Positions 8,691 through 19,015 of a stretch of DNA of 64,000 nucleotides are shown in pieces. The stretch covers positions 248,001-312,000 of the forward strand of contig JARBJD010000005.1 in assembly GCA_033064195.1 (NCBI GenBank), given 5' to 3'. The position numbers were made by a program, and so were the translations under genes. Position 1 is the stretch's first letter. Every line of letters begins with the position of its first letter. The stretch is from Blattamonas nauphoetae. Lineage: Eukaryota; Preaxostyla; Oxymonadida. Under the pieces are notes generated by a model, which worked only from the letters and a program-made list of their open reading frames with translations, made no database searches and was not told the DNA's origin.

Positions 8691-9911
8691 TCATGATCCG
8701 AAGAGCTGCTGTGTTGGAACAGAATCGTCGGGGATGGAGTCGAGTGACGAGATCAGGTCATCCAACCCAATTCTGTCTGTTGCCTTCAGTTCCAAGCATT
8801 TCAGGAGCAGCTCTTGCATCTCCTTGTTCTGAACAAGCTCCATGTTCGGTTTCACTCCTGCCCTCAGCTGACGACCAGCATTCACTCCATCGGTTTCTCG
8901 GAACGGAACTTGCCCCGTCTCTATTTCCCACAACACAAGGCCGAGCCGAAAAACCGTCACTTTCTCCAGATCGCTTGATTGCATGGTATCGTTCTCTGCT
9001 TGTTCAGGCGCCTGCCATCGCTGGCCTTCTTGGTCATCTTTCTCTCTCGCTTGTGTCGCTGCCCGATCCATCCCATCTGCATTCTCATTGTTCACATTCA
9101 CTGATAGTGAATCTTCAGGAAGAACCGATTCATTTATGGTTGAGTGATTAACCTGTGATTGTCCTCCAAGTGATGGAATTGATCCTCGATTCATTTGGAT
9201 GCTCAGCCTCCCATCCACGTCAATAAGAATCCAGTGAGACGAAAGATGAAGAAGAACTTCGGCACGAGCGTTCACTTTTCTTAATTTCTGGAGACCACGA
9301 GCCAGTTCGATCTGTTTCAATCGCTTTTCGACGATGCCTTTCCTGTTCCCATGCAGTCGATCGAACAGCGTCTCCATCTTCGGCATCTCTTTCGTTTTCA
9401 AGAGTGAACAATCCAAAACACTCACACATTCCGCGAGTGGCGCGTGGATCAGTTTGGTTGGCATTTTCGTCGATTCGTCTCCTCTTTCCGGGTTCAGCGT
9501 TCCACCTTTCAACCCATCTGCACTTGTGTGCACTGCATTCACACCTTCTTTGTAGTCGAACTGTTCAACATCGATTTTCTCTTCCTCCATCTCGTTCTGT
9601 GATTCCTGTTGTGATTCCAAACCTTTCTGCGCTTTCTGCTTTTGTCGTCTGCGGAGAATAACAACAATGATGATGATGGCAACGAGAGCACAACACGACA
9701 AGACGATCACCAGAGGAAGCCACCATTTCATGTTGTCCAGAGACGATTGGGACATCCGATCAGCGGAATTTTGTTGAATAACGAATGACTCGGAGGTTGT
9801 TTGATTCGAACCGTAAACGAGTTTTCCTTGCCATTCTAAAGATTTGTCCAACGAGGCGAGCGAGGTGAGAGGGATGGTGAGGTTGATGTGCAGGCATCTG
9901 AGTAGTCCCAT
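8691..9911 (-). CDS. Receptor-like protein, 3' part: membrane helix and degenerate kinase domain
   Basis: This is the C-terminal part of a receptor-like protein whose ectodomain is encoded at 10396-15897. The ORF remains open into the inserted element; 9911 is only its first ATG. The host part starts at about 9890 with LTIPLTSLASLDKSLEW. A membrane helix (WWLPLVIVLSCCALVAIIII) is followed by a basic stop-transfer RRRQKQK. The cytoplasmic part keeps late kinase landmarks: RWQAPE (APE motif), then FRLGLVLWEIETG with P-F (subdomain IX), and a final R-I-x-L segment. I see no glycine loop, no VAIK lysine, no HRD (the place reads SSHWILIDVDG) and no DFG. It therefore looks like a pseudokinase for signalling or scaffolding. 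A 521-bp hAT-like insertion separates it from the ectodomain. Confidence 0.75.
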   Translation of the reverse strand: MGLLRCLHINLTIPLTSLASLDKSLEWQGKLVYGSNQTTSESFVIQQNSADRMSQSSLDNMKWWLPLVIVLSCCALVAIIIIVVILRRRQKQKAQKGLESQQESQNEMEEEKIDVEQFDYKEGVNAVHTSADGLKGGTLNPERGDESTKMPTKLIHAPLAECVSVLDCSLLKTKEMPKMETLFDRLHGNRKGIVEKRLKQIELARGLQKLRKVNARAEVLLHLSSHWILIDVDGRLSIQMNRGSIPSLGGQSQVNHSTINESVLPEDSLSVNVNNENADGMDRAATQAREKDDQEGQRWQAPEQAENDTMQSSDLEKVTVFRLGLVLWEIETGQVPFRETDGVNAGRQLRAGVKPNMELVQNKEMQELLLKCLELKATDRIGLDDLISSLDSIPDDSVPTQQLFGS

Positions 9912-10411
9912 CAAAATAGGTAAAACTGGGATCAATTGATGTCAGTGCCTAAATTTGGACTGAGATCAAATTTCAACTCTTTTCCTTTGAGATTTTCTCA
10001 TTATCACTTCATTAATCATGTTCAATTCACTTCTTGTTTTCACATAATGCTCTTCAATATTTCAGACAGCTCTTATTTCCCAAAAACACGCACGATCACA
10101 ATCACCAACACTTCTTTTTTCGATGTATTCCCTTCATTGACTTTAGTCAGTGAGAAAAAACCATCAAAGAAGACATAATAACGCATTATCGACTTGGTTT
10201 TATAATTATTGTTGTAGAACAAACTGAAACAGCAGCACCCAAAGTTTGCATTTTCATGATCTATGAAGTGACCATTTTCCTTTTTACTTTTTTTTCCATT
10301 CAAATATCATATATAAGAAGACTTTTTTGAAATGAAAGAAACGAAATGGTATTGTAGGTATTTAGTGGGATCAGATCCGACTGGGATCACTGGGATCAAA
10401 TCAGAAGCCTG
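9891..10411. mobile_element. Non-autonomous hAT-like element (521 bp) inside the receptor gene
   Basis: The ends are imperfect inverted repeats: CAGGCATCTGA at the left, and CAGGCTTCTGA read inward from the right, both followed within ten bases by TCCCA. An 8-bp direct repeat TTGATGTG flanks it (9883-9890 and 10412-10419). The motif TGGGATCA recurs several times just inside the ends, as in subterminal transposase-binding repeats. There is no transposase. The 8-bp duplication and CAG start fit the hAT superfamily. Removing the element and one repeat copy restores the receptor reading frame exactly (NETHIN to LTIPLT), so the insertion is fairly recent. Confidence 0.82.
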
Positions 10412-13400
10412 TTGATGTGTGTTTCGTTGAAGGAGTCAGTTGTGTCAAATGACAGTTCAATTATCTCGGATTTTCCTTCCGATTTGTCTTTCTTCATCTC
10501 AAACACTTTCAGTGACAAGCCACATGGTATCATCGTTGTTCCAACAATTACCAGAGAGAATAATTTCTCTTTCTTGTTCCAAGAGCATGCTGATTCGGAC
10601 GACAGTGTTGGAATGAAATGAGGAGACTCTGATCTCGCATCCTCCCCACTCAACAAACAGCTTTCATGAGATATCCAGAGATGCGGATGCTTGTCTGCTG
10701 ATCCATCTCCTCCACTCAGACTCCCAATCGTCACATTTCCTTCCTCTTCACAACGGATGTTTCGGTGGACTGATGGAAATGAATCGATATTCGGAGAGTT
10801 TCCATCAAACGATGACTCCCGGAGTGTCAGAGTTCCTTTTGTAATGTGGATCGCTCCTTGCGAGAGAGACGAGAACGTCATTCGATTGAGTTTCGTGGTA
10901 CTGTTGGCAAGTTTGATGATTCCACTGGTCCACGAGCAGACATCCTCGCTTTCAGAATTCAAAGAGAGAGCAGGAAGTGGCTCGCCAATGAAAGAACCCT
11001 CTTTCAGAATGATGGTTGAGTCGGAGGCAGACAGGAAGACGAATGAAGGGTTGGCCGATTCGATTTTGATTGCCACATCATCCACTTCGAAGCCAGCGTT
11101 GTCAACAACAACCATTCCTGCTTTGTCGCCCATCGATGCGGAGAGAGGGATTGTCAGAGTCGGCTCCAAGGTCCCTCCATTGCTGAACAAGATCGACATT
11201 CCTGATGAGATTGTGATTGGATGGATTTGGTCTGTGTGATTGACGATTGCGAACGTTGCTGATTTCACATTCATTCCTTCCACCACTTTCCACGCGTCAT
11301 CGATTGATCGACACGGTTTGTCGTTTCCGCCACAACCCATCGAGACGAATCCATCTTGCTTGGACACTTTGAGAAGAAACGGATCAGGAAGAACTGGGGT
11401 TGTGAGAGAGATGCTTCCATTTGGAAGAATCACATCGGGATCATCTCCAACACGAATTATCGACTCAATCGTGTATGTTGTGTTGTGTTGAAGACCATCT
11501 GTGCGTCCAAGAAGCAGTTCTGGAGACGAAGCTGCTGTTGAGCTGTTGAACAGCATGTCAAACGAGAAGGGCGGAGAGAGGGTGACAGTGTAGAATCCAT
11601 CCAACTCGAGATAGATCCCCGTGAAGCCAAGTGTCATCGATGTGTTGATCGAGTTCGGGTGAATGTTTGCTGATTTCACGATTGCAGTGTTGGGAACTGT
11701 AAATGTGACATCGGAGTTCAGAAATACTTCATCCAATCCGTGCATCACCTTCACAACAGTGCTGGTTTCACCAAAACCAAGATGGATCGAGTCAGTTGTC
11801 ATTGTTGATATTTCAAATCGAATAATGCCAAGTTTGCATGTTGCCGAAATGGGGTTCGATGGATGTGATGAGAGAGTGATGGAATATGATCCACTTTCCA
11901 GTTCTGGACCACGCAATTCCACAATCGCAGCGGTTCGGAGAGAAGTCAGTGTCGGAGTCGCCATCTCCACACGTGCGGGTTCATCAGGAACGGTGAATGT
12001 CACTTTCGGATCCAGAATTGATACAGTGTCAGCGACGACAAAAGAGGTCACACAATACGATTTTCCGTATCGAAGAAGCACAGGATCCGCTCCATACACC
12101 AGAACTGTAACGTCTCCAGACGATACTGACCCACCTCCTGCCCATTTCCACGACACAGTGATTGGTGAGCCAATGAATTCTTCTCCACTCAGTTCTGTCA
12201 TCGTCACTGTCATCTCTTTCCCACGCGGCAACCAGACTCCATCCACCTTCAAAATCACAGACGTGTTGTAATCTCCTCCCAAGTCACTCGAAATCGCCTT
12301 GACTCGAGTTGGTGAGAATGGAACCATGAATTCTGGCAAGTATTTGATCAAAAGAGGAAATGTCGAGTTTTCGACAGCCTTAATCTCGTAACGAGTGCCA
12401 TATTCCAGTTTTCCAGATTCGTACACAAGCTCTGTTAGTGTTCCTGTGTCTGCCCCAAACGTGGTGAGAAGTGGAGAGGAGAGAGTGAACTCCGACAAAG
12501 TATTTGCGTTTCTGACTTTCATCATGAACGTTCCACCAACCATGTTCTCAAAACGAAAGTTCAGCACAACGCTGTTCAGATCATCCTCTTTCAGCGTCGG
12601 TTTTTCTACCATCCGCAACGTTGGACCATCAGGTGTCGTCATTTTCAGTCCACTGAACACGATGTGCTCGTCTTCTCCTTCATCCATTCGCTGTACAATC
12701 GATGAAATCGTGTAGATTTGTCCAAATTGGATTTCTGTTGATTTATTCACTTCAACCAGAGACGACAATCCTCCATTCGAGCTCATCGTCACTGTGATCG
12801 TCTGAGATAGACCATCAAGCGACACAATGAATGATCCAGATGATGGAAGGTTCGAGCCAGTGAGACTGAGAGTGAATTTCGTCTTCGACACTGCATCCAG
12901 ATCACACAATGCCTTTGTCGCAATCGGAGCATTCGGGACAGCCAGTCTGACATCCGAGTTCACCACCACAGTCTCGCTTCCAATCGTCAACGACGAGATC
13001 GGGTATGTGTTCCCGAATCTCATGATCGAGGACAGCGCAATGCTGATTGGCACTTTGAACACGACTTCCCCATTCTCGCTCAGAACGGCTTCAGATGTCA
13101 GCTCCTGTGACACGTAATCGAGTTTCAGTGAGTAGATTCCATCAACCAAGAGTCTTCCCTTCAGACTCACAGTCGCTTCATCCTTCGCTCCATTCAATGT
13201 CACCCATCCGTCCTCGATTCGCTTTGGCTCATCAGGCACTTTGATTGACAACGCACTCTCGAAGAGGCAGGTCTCATCAAAGGATGACAAACCTTCCACT
13301 GTGTATGTCATTCCATACTTCATTTTGATTTCGCTTTCGTCTTTCGAATAAACCACAACTTCAATCGTGTTTTTTTGGGAGCTGGAGAATTCAACTGGGA

Positions 13401-15897
13401 ACGAGATTGATTCTAACGTCGATGAGAGCAGAGATAGTGTTAACGAAACGGAAGTATATTTCATCGTGCCATCCAGCGGGATCAGAATGATGTCTTTCGT
13501 CGACTCATTCTTGAAGGTGGCTGGGCCAAATGATGTCAGGCGATGCTGTGCCCTGGGTGTTGTGAAGAAGAGGCGAGGGGGGTCGAGGAGAACTGGTTCG
13601 GAGCTGCCTTCGAAAGTGATCGACGCAACTTCGTATTTCGTTGAGAATGTCAGTTTGCTTTCGGTTCCAAACAACTTTTCCGAATGACGAGAGGAGAACA
13701 TGTTCAGAGTGTTCTCCTCTGTCGATCCATCAAACTCAACTGAGAACGAGAAATCTTGAATTCCAACAAGTTTCACGGTGTATATTCCAGCTGGAAGTGT
13801 CCGACCTTTCAATTGAAGCCAACAGTGGTTTGTTCCCGATCCCAGTGAACAAGTGATCTGTATAATCCGAGGTGGATTCGGTGTGGTCAGAACAATCGAC
13901 GATAGAATTGAGAGTCGAGTGTTTGCGATCGATGCCCCGACCACACAATATTCTGATTCATATTGCAGTTCTTCCCAATCTCCGAACGACACTGTCTGTG
14001 TCGCTGATTCAGTTGACGAACTGAAGTCGAAAATCAGAAGTCGAGCAATCGCTGGGGGAGAGTTGGTTTGTGGTGCGATGGAGCCCACGTTCGGTGGTGT
14101 GTAGTTGTCCGTGTTGTCCATCAATACAAACATCTTCCCATTCACAATTTCTGATACTTTCATTCTGATTGCCGTGGACGTCTGGTCCTCGCTTAGCGTG
14201 CTCTCAATCTCCACAAGACTCGCAGTTGAAGCGTCGGGCACAGCAGGAATCAGAGTGTTGTCATATTTTCCGGCATAGACATTCGGCATTGCTGAAGTCG
14301 AATCACAATTTGTGATGTTTGGCGCAAGTTCCTGAATTGTCCCACTGTCTTTGGAATTCAAATCATTCCCGTAACGTTGACCACATTCTCTGAATAGCAC
14401 AGAATCCATTGTGGTTGATCCAACATTCTTATTATACAACCCTCCCCCTGAGCTGAATGAGGTGGTTCCAGTGATACATTTCTCGAAAACGCTGTTCGAC
14501 AGAGACAAACAATCGAGCTCATACAGATATAGTCCAGCCCCGTGGTCTCTTACGCTGCTGTTAGAGATGACAGAATCAGTGACAGTGCAGGTGGTTCCAT
14601 AGCAGAGATAGAGAACTCCACCTTCAGCAGAAGCTGAGCAGTCGACGAAGAGCGAGGATGAGATGGTGATTGGACATTTCTGATCTCGTTTTTCGTCAAA
14701 AGAGATCGCGCCTCCATCCGGGGACGCTTGGCATTTCGAGAAGGACGATTCAGACACGGTGAGACTGCTGGGAGAGGTAGTGTGTTGGATGGCGGCTCCG
14801 CTCGACGTCGATGTCATCGAGAGAAAGGTGCAGCGACGGAAGGTGATGGCATCAGTTTGGGTGTAATAGAATCTTTGCTGAGCTGTTCCTGTTGGGTGTT
14901 GGAGCGTGTATGTTTTGTTTTCAGTGTACTCCGGCTCGAGGGAGGAGTGGCAGTGCGAGAAGGAGGTGTTTGAGCAGAGAAGACTCCCTCCCAAGTTCAT
15001 GTCAATACATGTTGTTCCATAAAGATGGTTCGTGCTCCGAGTCACACACGAGTCCAAAATCTTTTGACATCCGCGCCATTCTTTCAACGCCCCCTTCCCC
15101 TCACCACTTGTCATGTTCACAAGTCTGCTCCCAATCAGCACTGTCTCCAACTTGTTCGAGAACTCTGGGTGTTGTTCTGTCGCCGACGAGAATGCAACCA
15201 ACGGACCAGATCCAAACACAAGATGGGTGTCGCACAGCGAGAGGCCAGAACAGCTCACCAATGTTGAGGATACTTCCTGCGAGTTGTCTGTGCGGTGAGG
15301 TTGGTTTATGTTTGACGGTGTGAGGCTGACCAACGCGAGGAGGCTCGATTTGTCAATCGATTGGTGAGAACAATCAATAAAGAAAATCGTGTTTCCAAAG
15401 TCACCCCATCCGTTGTGAATCACAAATGGAGATGATTCAGGGTTTGAGATGATTGGACACTGGTCGATGGTCAATCTCGACGATGTCATTTTTCCGACAC
15501 TTGTGCCAGACCATCCACTATCCAATGAGATTTGGGATATCGATATTGTGGAATTTGAGAACACAAATATGAATGGGCTTGGGTTTTCATTTCGAATCGG
15601 ATCGATCTTCTGCGACGCATCATTTGTTGGAGTTTTGGTCAATGACGACGTATGGCAGATTGATGTGCCTGATCCACGCAGCGAGAGGGAAATGGAGTCC
15701 AGAATATACGTATTCGAATGATATATTCCGTGGTTCATGTTTATTTCAGGCACGATGGTTCGTTCATTTTCAGAGATGTTGGCGGCTTCTATGTCACGAC
15801 CAAAGGCGATCTGGAGAGATAGTGGTTGAATTTTCGGTTTCGTAGACGTGGCCGCAACACAGAGAAGATGAATAACGATGAGAGCTTGAAGGTTCAT
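10396..15897 (-). CDS. Receptor-like surface protein, ectodomain part (beta-helix plus ~95-residue Ig/IPT-like repeats)
   Basis: The ORF has 1833 codons and starts with a signal peptide (MNLQALIVIHLLCVAATS). Residues ~30-520 have the short Ser/Thr/Asn-rich turns and spaced Cys typical of right-handed parallel beta-helix surface proteins (for example SSLTVSESSFSKCQASPDGG). Residues ~540-1600 consist of about ten repeats of ~95 residues, each with a core like EYG-x-x-Y-x-V-x-S-I and ending in TTP or TVP, resembling Ig/IPT folds. A Cys-rich CGGNDKPCRSIDDAW segment starts a second beta-helix-like part. The last codons (RLLI, stop) come from the hAT-like insertion. Without it the protein would continue through the membrane helix and pseudokinase at 8691-9890, giving one receptor of about 2,220 residues. 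It is probably a cell-surface receptor or adhesin. Confidence 0.85.
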   Translation of the reverse strand: MNLQALIVIHLLCVAATSTKPKIQPLSLQIAFGRDIEAANISENERTIVPEINMNHGIYHSNTYILDSISLSLRGSGTSICHTSSLTKTPTNDASQKIDPIRNENPSPFIFVFSNSTISISQISLDSGWSGTSVGKMTSSRLTIDQCPIISNPESSPFVIHNGWGDFGNTIFFIDCSHQSIDKSSLLALVSLTPSNINQPHRTDNSQEVSSTLVSCSGLSLCDTHLVFGSGPLVAFSSATEQHPEFSNKLETVLIGSRLVNMTSGEGKGALKEWRGCQKILDSCVTRSTNHLYGTTCIDMNLGGSLLCSNTSFSHCHSSLEPEYTENKTYTLQHPTGTAQQRFYYTQTDAITFRRCTFLSMTSTSSGAAIQHTTSPSSLTVSESSFSKCQASPDGGAISFDEKRDQKCPITISSSLFVDCSASAEGGVLYLCYGTTCTVTDSVISNSSVRDHGAGLYLYELDCLSLSNSVFEKCITGTTSFSSGGGLYNKNVGSTTMDSVLFRECGQRYGNDLNSKDSGTIQELAPNITNCDSTSAMPNVYAGKYDNTLIPAVPDASTASLVEIESTLSEDQTSTAIRMKVSEIVNGKMFVLMDNTDNYTPPNVGSIAPQTNSPPAIARLLIFDFSSSTESATQTVSFGDWEELQYESEYCVVGASIANTRLSILSSIVLTTPNPPRIIQITCSLGSGTNHCWLQLKGRTLPAGIYTVKLVGIQDFSFSVEFDGSTEENTLNMFSSRHSEKLFGTESKLTFSTKYEVASITFEGSSEPVLLDPPRLFFTTPRAQHRLTSFGPATFKNESTKDIILIPLDGTMKYTSVSLTLSLLSSTLESISFPVEFSSSQKNTIEVVVYSKDESEIKMKYGMTYTVEGLSSFDETCLFESALSIKVPDEPKRIEDGWVTLNGAKDEATVSLKGRLLVDGIYSLKLDYVSQELTSEAVLSENGEVVFKVPISIALSSIMRFGNTYPISSLTIGSETVVVNSDVRLAVPNAPIATKALCDLDAVSKTKFTLSLTGSNLPSSGSFIVSLDGLSQTITVTMSSNGGLSSLVEVNKSTEIQFGQIYTISSIVQRMDEGEDEHIVFSGLKMTTPDGPTLRMVEKPTLKEDDLNSVVLNFRFENMVGGTFMMKVRNANTLSEFTLSSPLLTTFGADTGTLTELVYESGKLEYGTRYEIKAVENSTFPLLIKYLPEFMVPFSPTRVKAISSDLGGDYNTSVILKVDGVWLPRGKEMTVTMTELSGEEFIGSPITVSWKWAGGGSVSSGDVTVLVYGADPVLLRYGKSYCVTSFVVADTVSILDPKVTFTVPDEPARVEMATPTLTSLRTAAIVELRGPELESGSYSITLSSHPSNPISATCKLGIIRFEISTMTTDSIHLGFGETSTVVKVMHGLDEVFLNSDVTFTVPNTAIVKSANIHPNSINTSMTLGFTGIYLELDGFYTVTLSPPFSFDMLFNSSTAASSPELLLGRTDGLQHNTTYTIESIIRVGDDPDVILPNGSISLTTPVLPDPFLLKVSKQDGFVSMGCGGNDKPCRSIDDAWKVVEGMNVKSATFAIVNHTDQIHPITISSGMSILFSNGGTLEPTLTIPLSASMGDKAGMVVVDNAGFEVDDVAIKIESANPSFVFLSASDSTIILKEGSFIGEPLPALSLNSESEDVCSWTSGIIKLANSTTKLNRMTFSSLSQGAIHITKGTLTLRESSFDGNSPNIDSFPSVHRNIRCEEEGNVTIGSLSGGDGSADKHPHLWISHESCLLSGEDARSESPHFIPTLSSESACSWNKKEKLFSLVIVGTTMIPCGLSLKVFEMKKDKSEGKSEIIELSFDTTDSFNETHINRLLI

Positions 15898-16071
15898 CTG
15901 ACTGATAGAAAATGTATGAAGAAAGGTTAGATCAACTCATCTTCTCTCTGGTTCATTTTGAGATTGTGGATTAACCATCCCTTTGACTCATTATTATTGG
16001 GGGAACTCATTCAACTGTGTCCTCAAATACAATCTGAATGAAAGTAAACTTTTATTAGGGTTCGATCGACC

Positions 16072-17350
16072 ATGGCACTCAAAGTATTTCAATTAGAAAA
16101 TCACACATGTCTCTTTTATTCATTATATCATCTTCAGATCGGGCTGACCCTCCTTATTATGTTGCCAAGGGAGGACAAGGGACACTGTGGAGAGTCTTCG
16201 AAGTCATCGACGGTTTGGTCTGCAAGGAGAGAGCTTATGCGTTGAAGGTCATGTATCCAGGCATCCCAGTCAAGTATTTTGACAGAGAAGAGGCTGCATT
16301 ACGCCATGTCAAATCATCCTTTGTTTGTCATCTTGTGGATACCTGCAGAGCACAGCAGATTATCGTCATGAATTGGGTCGACGGATGTAATCTATATCAG
16401 ATAGAGGAACATACTCGCTATTTTGAATTTGGTCTCAAGACAGAAAAACCTGAATGGAATGTAATCCAGGAACGAGTATTCTCTTAATATGTGATCATCT
16501 CCAGACTATCTTCACGATATTGTGTCAATGTCTGCTCGGGATATACTCCATCCATAATTTGGATCTCATGCATCGTGACATCTCACCAGGAAACATCATT
16601 TATCATCGCCTCGATGGCCAACCTATCAAAGTTACGATTTGTCTGTTAGTTTTCCGTCACTTTCCATTCTCTCAGGTGATTTAGGCTGTGCTCGTGAGAA
16701 TGATGGAGTGGACTTGAGCGACGTTGGAACACCGTATCTCTTTTTTCGATCATCCTTTCAGACTTTTTAAGCCTTTAAATGCCAAAGTCATGGGACAAAA
16801 CGTGTATACGGAAAAAAGGGACATCTTAGGTCTTGGAAAGACCATGTACTTCATCATGTTTCATGATTACTATCGCGACTACCCGAGGCAGATTGCGATT
16901 GATACTTCTCGGTATAAATTGACCAAAAGTAGAGACAACAAAGAGGAAGTCTTCGCTACCAAAGAAGATGAAGAGGAAGCCTGTTTTCCATACTCACCGG
17001 AGTTGCTGGAAATTATCTCTCGAATGCTGAACGAAGACGACCTCCCATCTGCCGAGACTCTCCTCAAAACGGAGTACATACATGCCTATGCTGATTTTGA
17101 ATGTGAGCTAATGAAGGATTCTATCGAACAAAAACTGTGGAGTCAACGTTTGGCAGAATGGAAAAAAGATGTTGTTGATTGGGGATCTCCTCACATCAAG
17201 GAAGACTATGAAAATAAGAGGATCTACATGAATACAACATCGCAGGACTTCACCGACCCTGACCAGATTTATCAAGTGCCTCCATCAGTTTTCAAGGATC
17301 CTTCCGAAATTAAAACCCTGTTTGAGGATCTCACTACTCATCATCCATAA
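16072..17350 (+). CDS. Serine/threonine protein kinase, five exons with four 28-35-nt introns
   Basis: The model joins 16072-16108, 16138-16475, 16505-16640, 16676-16733 and 16762-17350. The introns are 29, 29, 35 and 28 nt, all GT-AG. Removing them gives one open protein of 385 residues with every kinase landmark in order. These are glycine loop AKGGQGTLW, ATP-binding lysine in YALKVM, catalytic HRDISPGN, metal-binding DLG (a DFG variant) in TICDLGCA, VGTP in the activation loop, and RDILGLG as subdomain IX. The canonical APE is replaced by LNAKVMG. The C-terminal tail is charged (KEDEEEACF). The gene has no transmembrane segment and is presumably cytosolic. The substrate is unknown. The ATG at 16072 is chosen because the first exon then joins in phase. 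Catalytic residues are present, so it is probably active. Confidence 0.88.
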
Positions 17351-17791
17351 AGCTTTCCACGACATTCTTCTCGTTCTCTCGGTGAATATGCACAATTATG
17401 CGAGTAAAAGTGAAAATGGGATGGCTGTGATGAGAAATCATGCATTCACACACATCCGATTAATTATCCATCCTCCCAAGCAAACATGACGGACTTCGAA
17501 GCTTCATCCTGTCCACATTAACTGTGGGGTTCCATTTTGAACAGCTGGGTCAGGATAGTCCATCCATATGGAAAACAAGGACACTCAGAACAGAAACTCG
17601 AAATACAAGAAAGAATAAGACGACTAAACATATCACGAACAAGGTGAGAGGTTATAGTTCACTGCTCGTGTTGACGTGGTGCAGCCGGTAGGTCGCCCGC
17701 ATTGCTGGAAGACAGATGACCCGATCATTTGAACGTCGGGTCAGTGTGAGATTGTGACAAGATTAGATCAATGGCCCAAAGACAAGAGTGA
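17351..17791. other. Intergenic with a hairpin
   Basis: This is a spacer of about 440 bp between convergent genes. It includes a perfect 8-bp stem with an 11-nt loop (17717-17724 pairs with 17736-17743; TGACCCGA/TCGGGTCA). No protein gene is apparent. The hairpin arm contains a weak pol III B-box-like stretch on the minus strand, but no tRNA fold could be completed. Confidence 0.45.
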
Positions 17792-18566
17792 TCACCATTC
17801 TATTTCTTCCATCTCTTCTGAGATGGGGGTTGGTCGGGAGAGGTGAGAAATATTGTCAATTCTGAATGATGTCCCCTGTGCACAAACAGAAAACTGACAA
17901 AATGATCAAAATGAGAGAAGAGAGAATCAGACTCCAATTAGCACAGATGAAGGGATTCCCGATACGTAACTGTCCACAGCTTGACCATTCACAAAGAATT
18001 GCACGGTTCGAGGGGTTGATTCAAGATCAACTTCAATTCGAACACAATCCCCTTCTTTCAGAACAATATGGCGCCGTTGAGACGAAGGGGATGATGGAGT
18101 GTTCCAGTAGAGATAACCAGATGAATTGAGACCGACAGAGTCTGAGATGGTGAAAAGAGAGAAAAACACACTTTTGACATCATATCCGAGAGTTTTTCCG
18201 ATTTTGGGAATCCGAGATGATGAATTCATCACACCAAAACAGATCGATTCAAATATAGCTGAGAAGAGTGATCAAACAAAGAGGCATACTGCGTGGTGAA
18301 GGGAAAGCGAGAATCGTGGTCGTGATGGAGACAATGCCAGAGGAGAACGGTTCCGATATAATGACATGACAGGAGTCATCCCGCCACTCTGCACTCTGGT
18401 CAACGTCAGTTCGTGTTATGGTTGTGTCTTTGATGGTGAAATGAGCTGGTTTTAAAAATGACAAGAGTGGAAGTGTTGCGAGAGGTACGGGAGTATATGA
18501 AACGGAACAATGTGATGGTTGAGGTTGTAATAAGTGATTCTGCCGAGAAGAGAATATGGCTCCCAT
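17792..18566 (-). CDS. SPRY-like domain protein, three exons
   Basis: The model is the complement of 17792-17875, 17933-18258 and 18290-18566, giving 228 residues. The introns are 57 nt and 31 nt with GT-AG ends, and both keep phase. The spliced product reads through CHVIISEPFSSGIVSITTT, then ICFGVMNSSSRIPKIGKTLG, then GYLYWNTP, then GDCVRIEVDLESTPRTVQFF and VNG. This is the strand order of a SPRY/B30.2-like protein-binding domain, with the common GD-x-V and FVNG motifs. The start ATG lies 36 bp from the inner edge of the right arm, so the duplication junction may have removed its original promoter or an upstream part. An acidic tail (EEMEEIEW) ends the protein. Function is unknown. SPRY domains usually recognise partner proteins. 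Confidence 0.62.
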
Positions 18567-18601
18567 GATTGGACGTAGGGTAAAAAGTTACAACGGATCC
18601 T

Positions 18602-19015
18602 GCCCACCAAGTGACGTCTCGATCACGAATCGAGCTCACCACCTTTAGAATGGCGAAAAGAGAGCAAGTGAGGCAAGCTTGCAATCAATGCCGACGAAAG
18701 TGTGTAATTTGTTGGTTCTTCAAGAGATTCTTTTCTTCCTCAGGAAAACGAAGTGTAGCGGGTCGATTTTCCTTTTGCTCACTTTTTGTGTGTGACTCAG
18801 AGAACATCCTTGTTCGAATTGTATTCGTCACAACCTGGAATGCCATTTCATTCGAAGTCGTCGTCGTTTGTGGGTTCTGTTGTTTTGATTTTTGTGTCAG
18901 CGAAGAAAGCACCTGTGAGAACTTATCCGACATCTAATCCCCCTCAATCCCATGGAACCTGTCTCTCCTTCTCCCTTTTCACCTTTTCTCTCATCACTCA
19001 GCCTTACCCCCTCCA
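18602..19015. other. Conserved 5' block, right arm, with candidate small ORF (18685-18933, -)
   Basis: This is the counterpart of 7539-7952. The minus-strand ORF has 82 codons and reads past the stop used in the left arm (CAA here, TAA there), ending in ITHFRRH. Two nearby differences fall in the leader next to the large gene. It is probably regulatory DNA. A small protein is possible but unsupported. Confidence 0.33.

Noticed and set aside
16107-16684. Three separate small ORFs in the kinase region
   Set aside because: They are exons of one gene; 28-35-nt GT-AG introns join them in phase and rebuild all kinase motifs.
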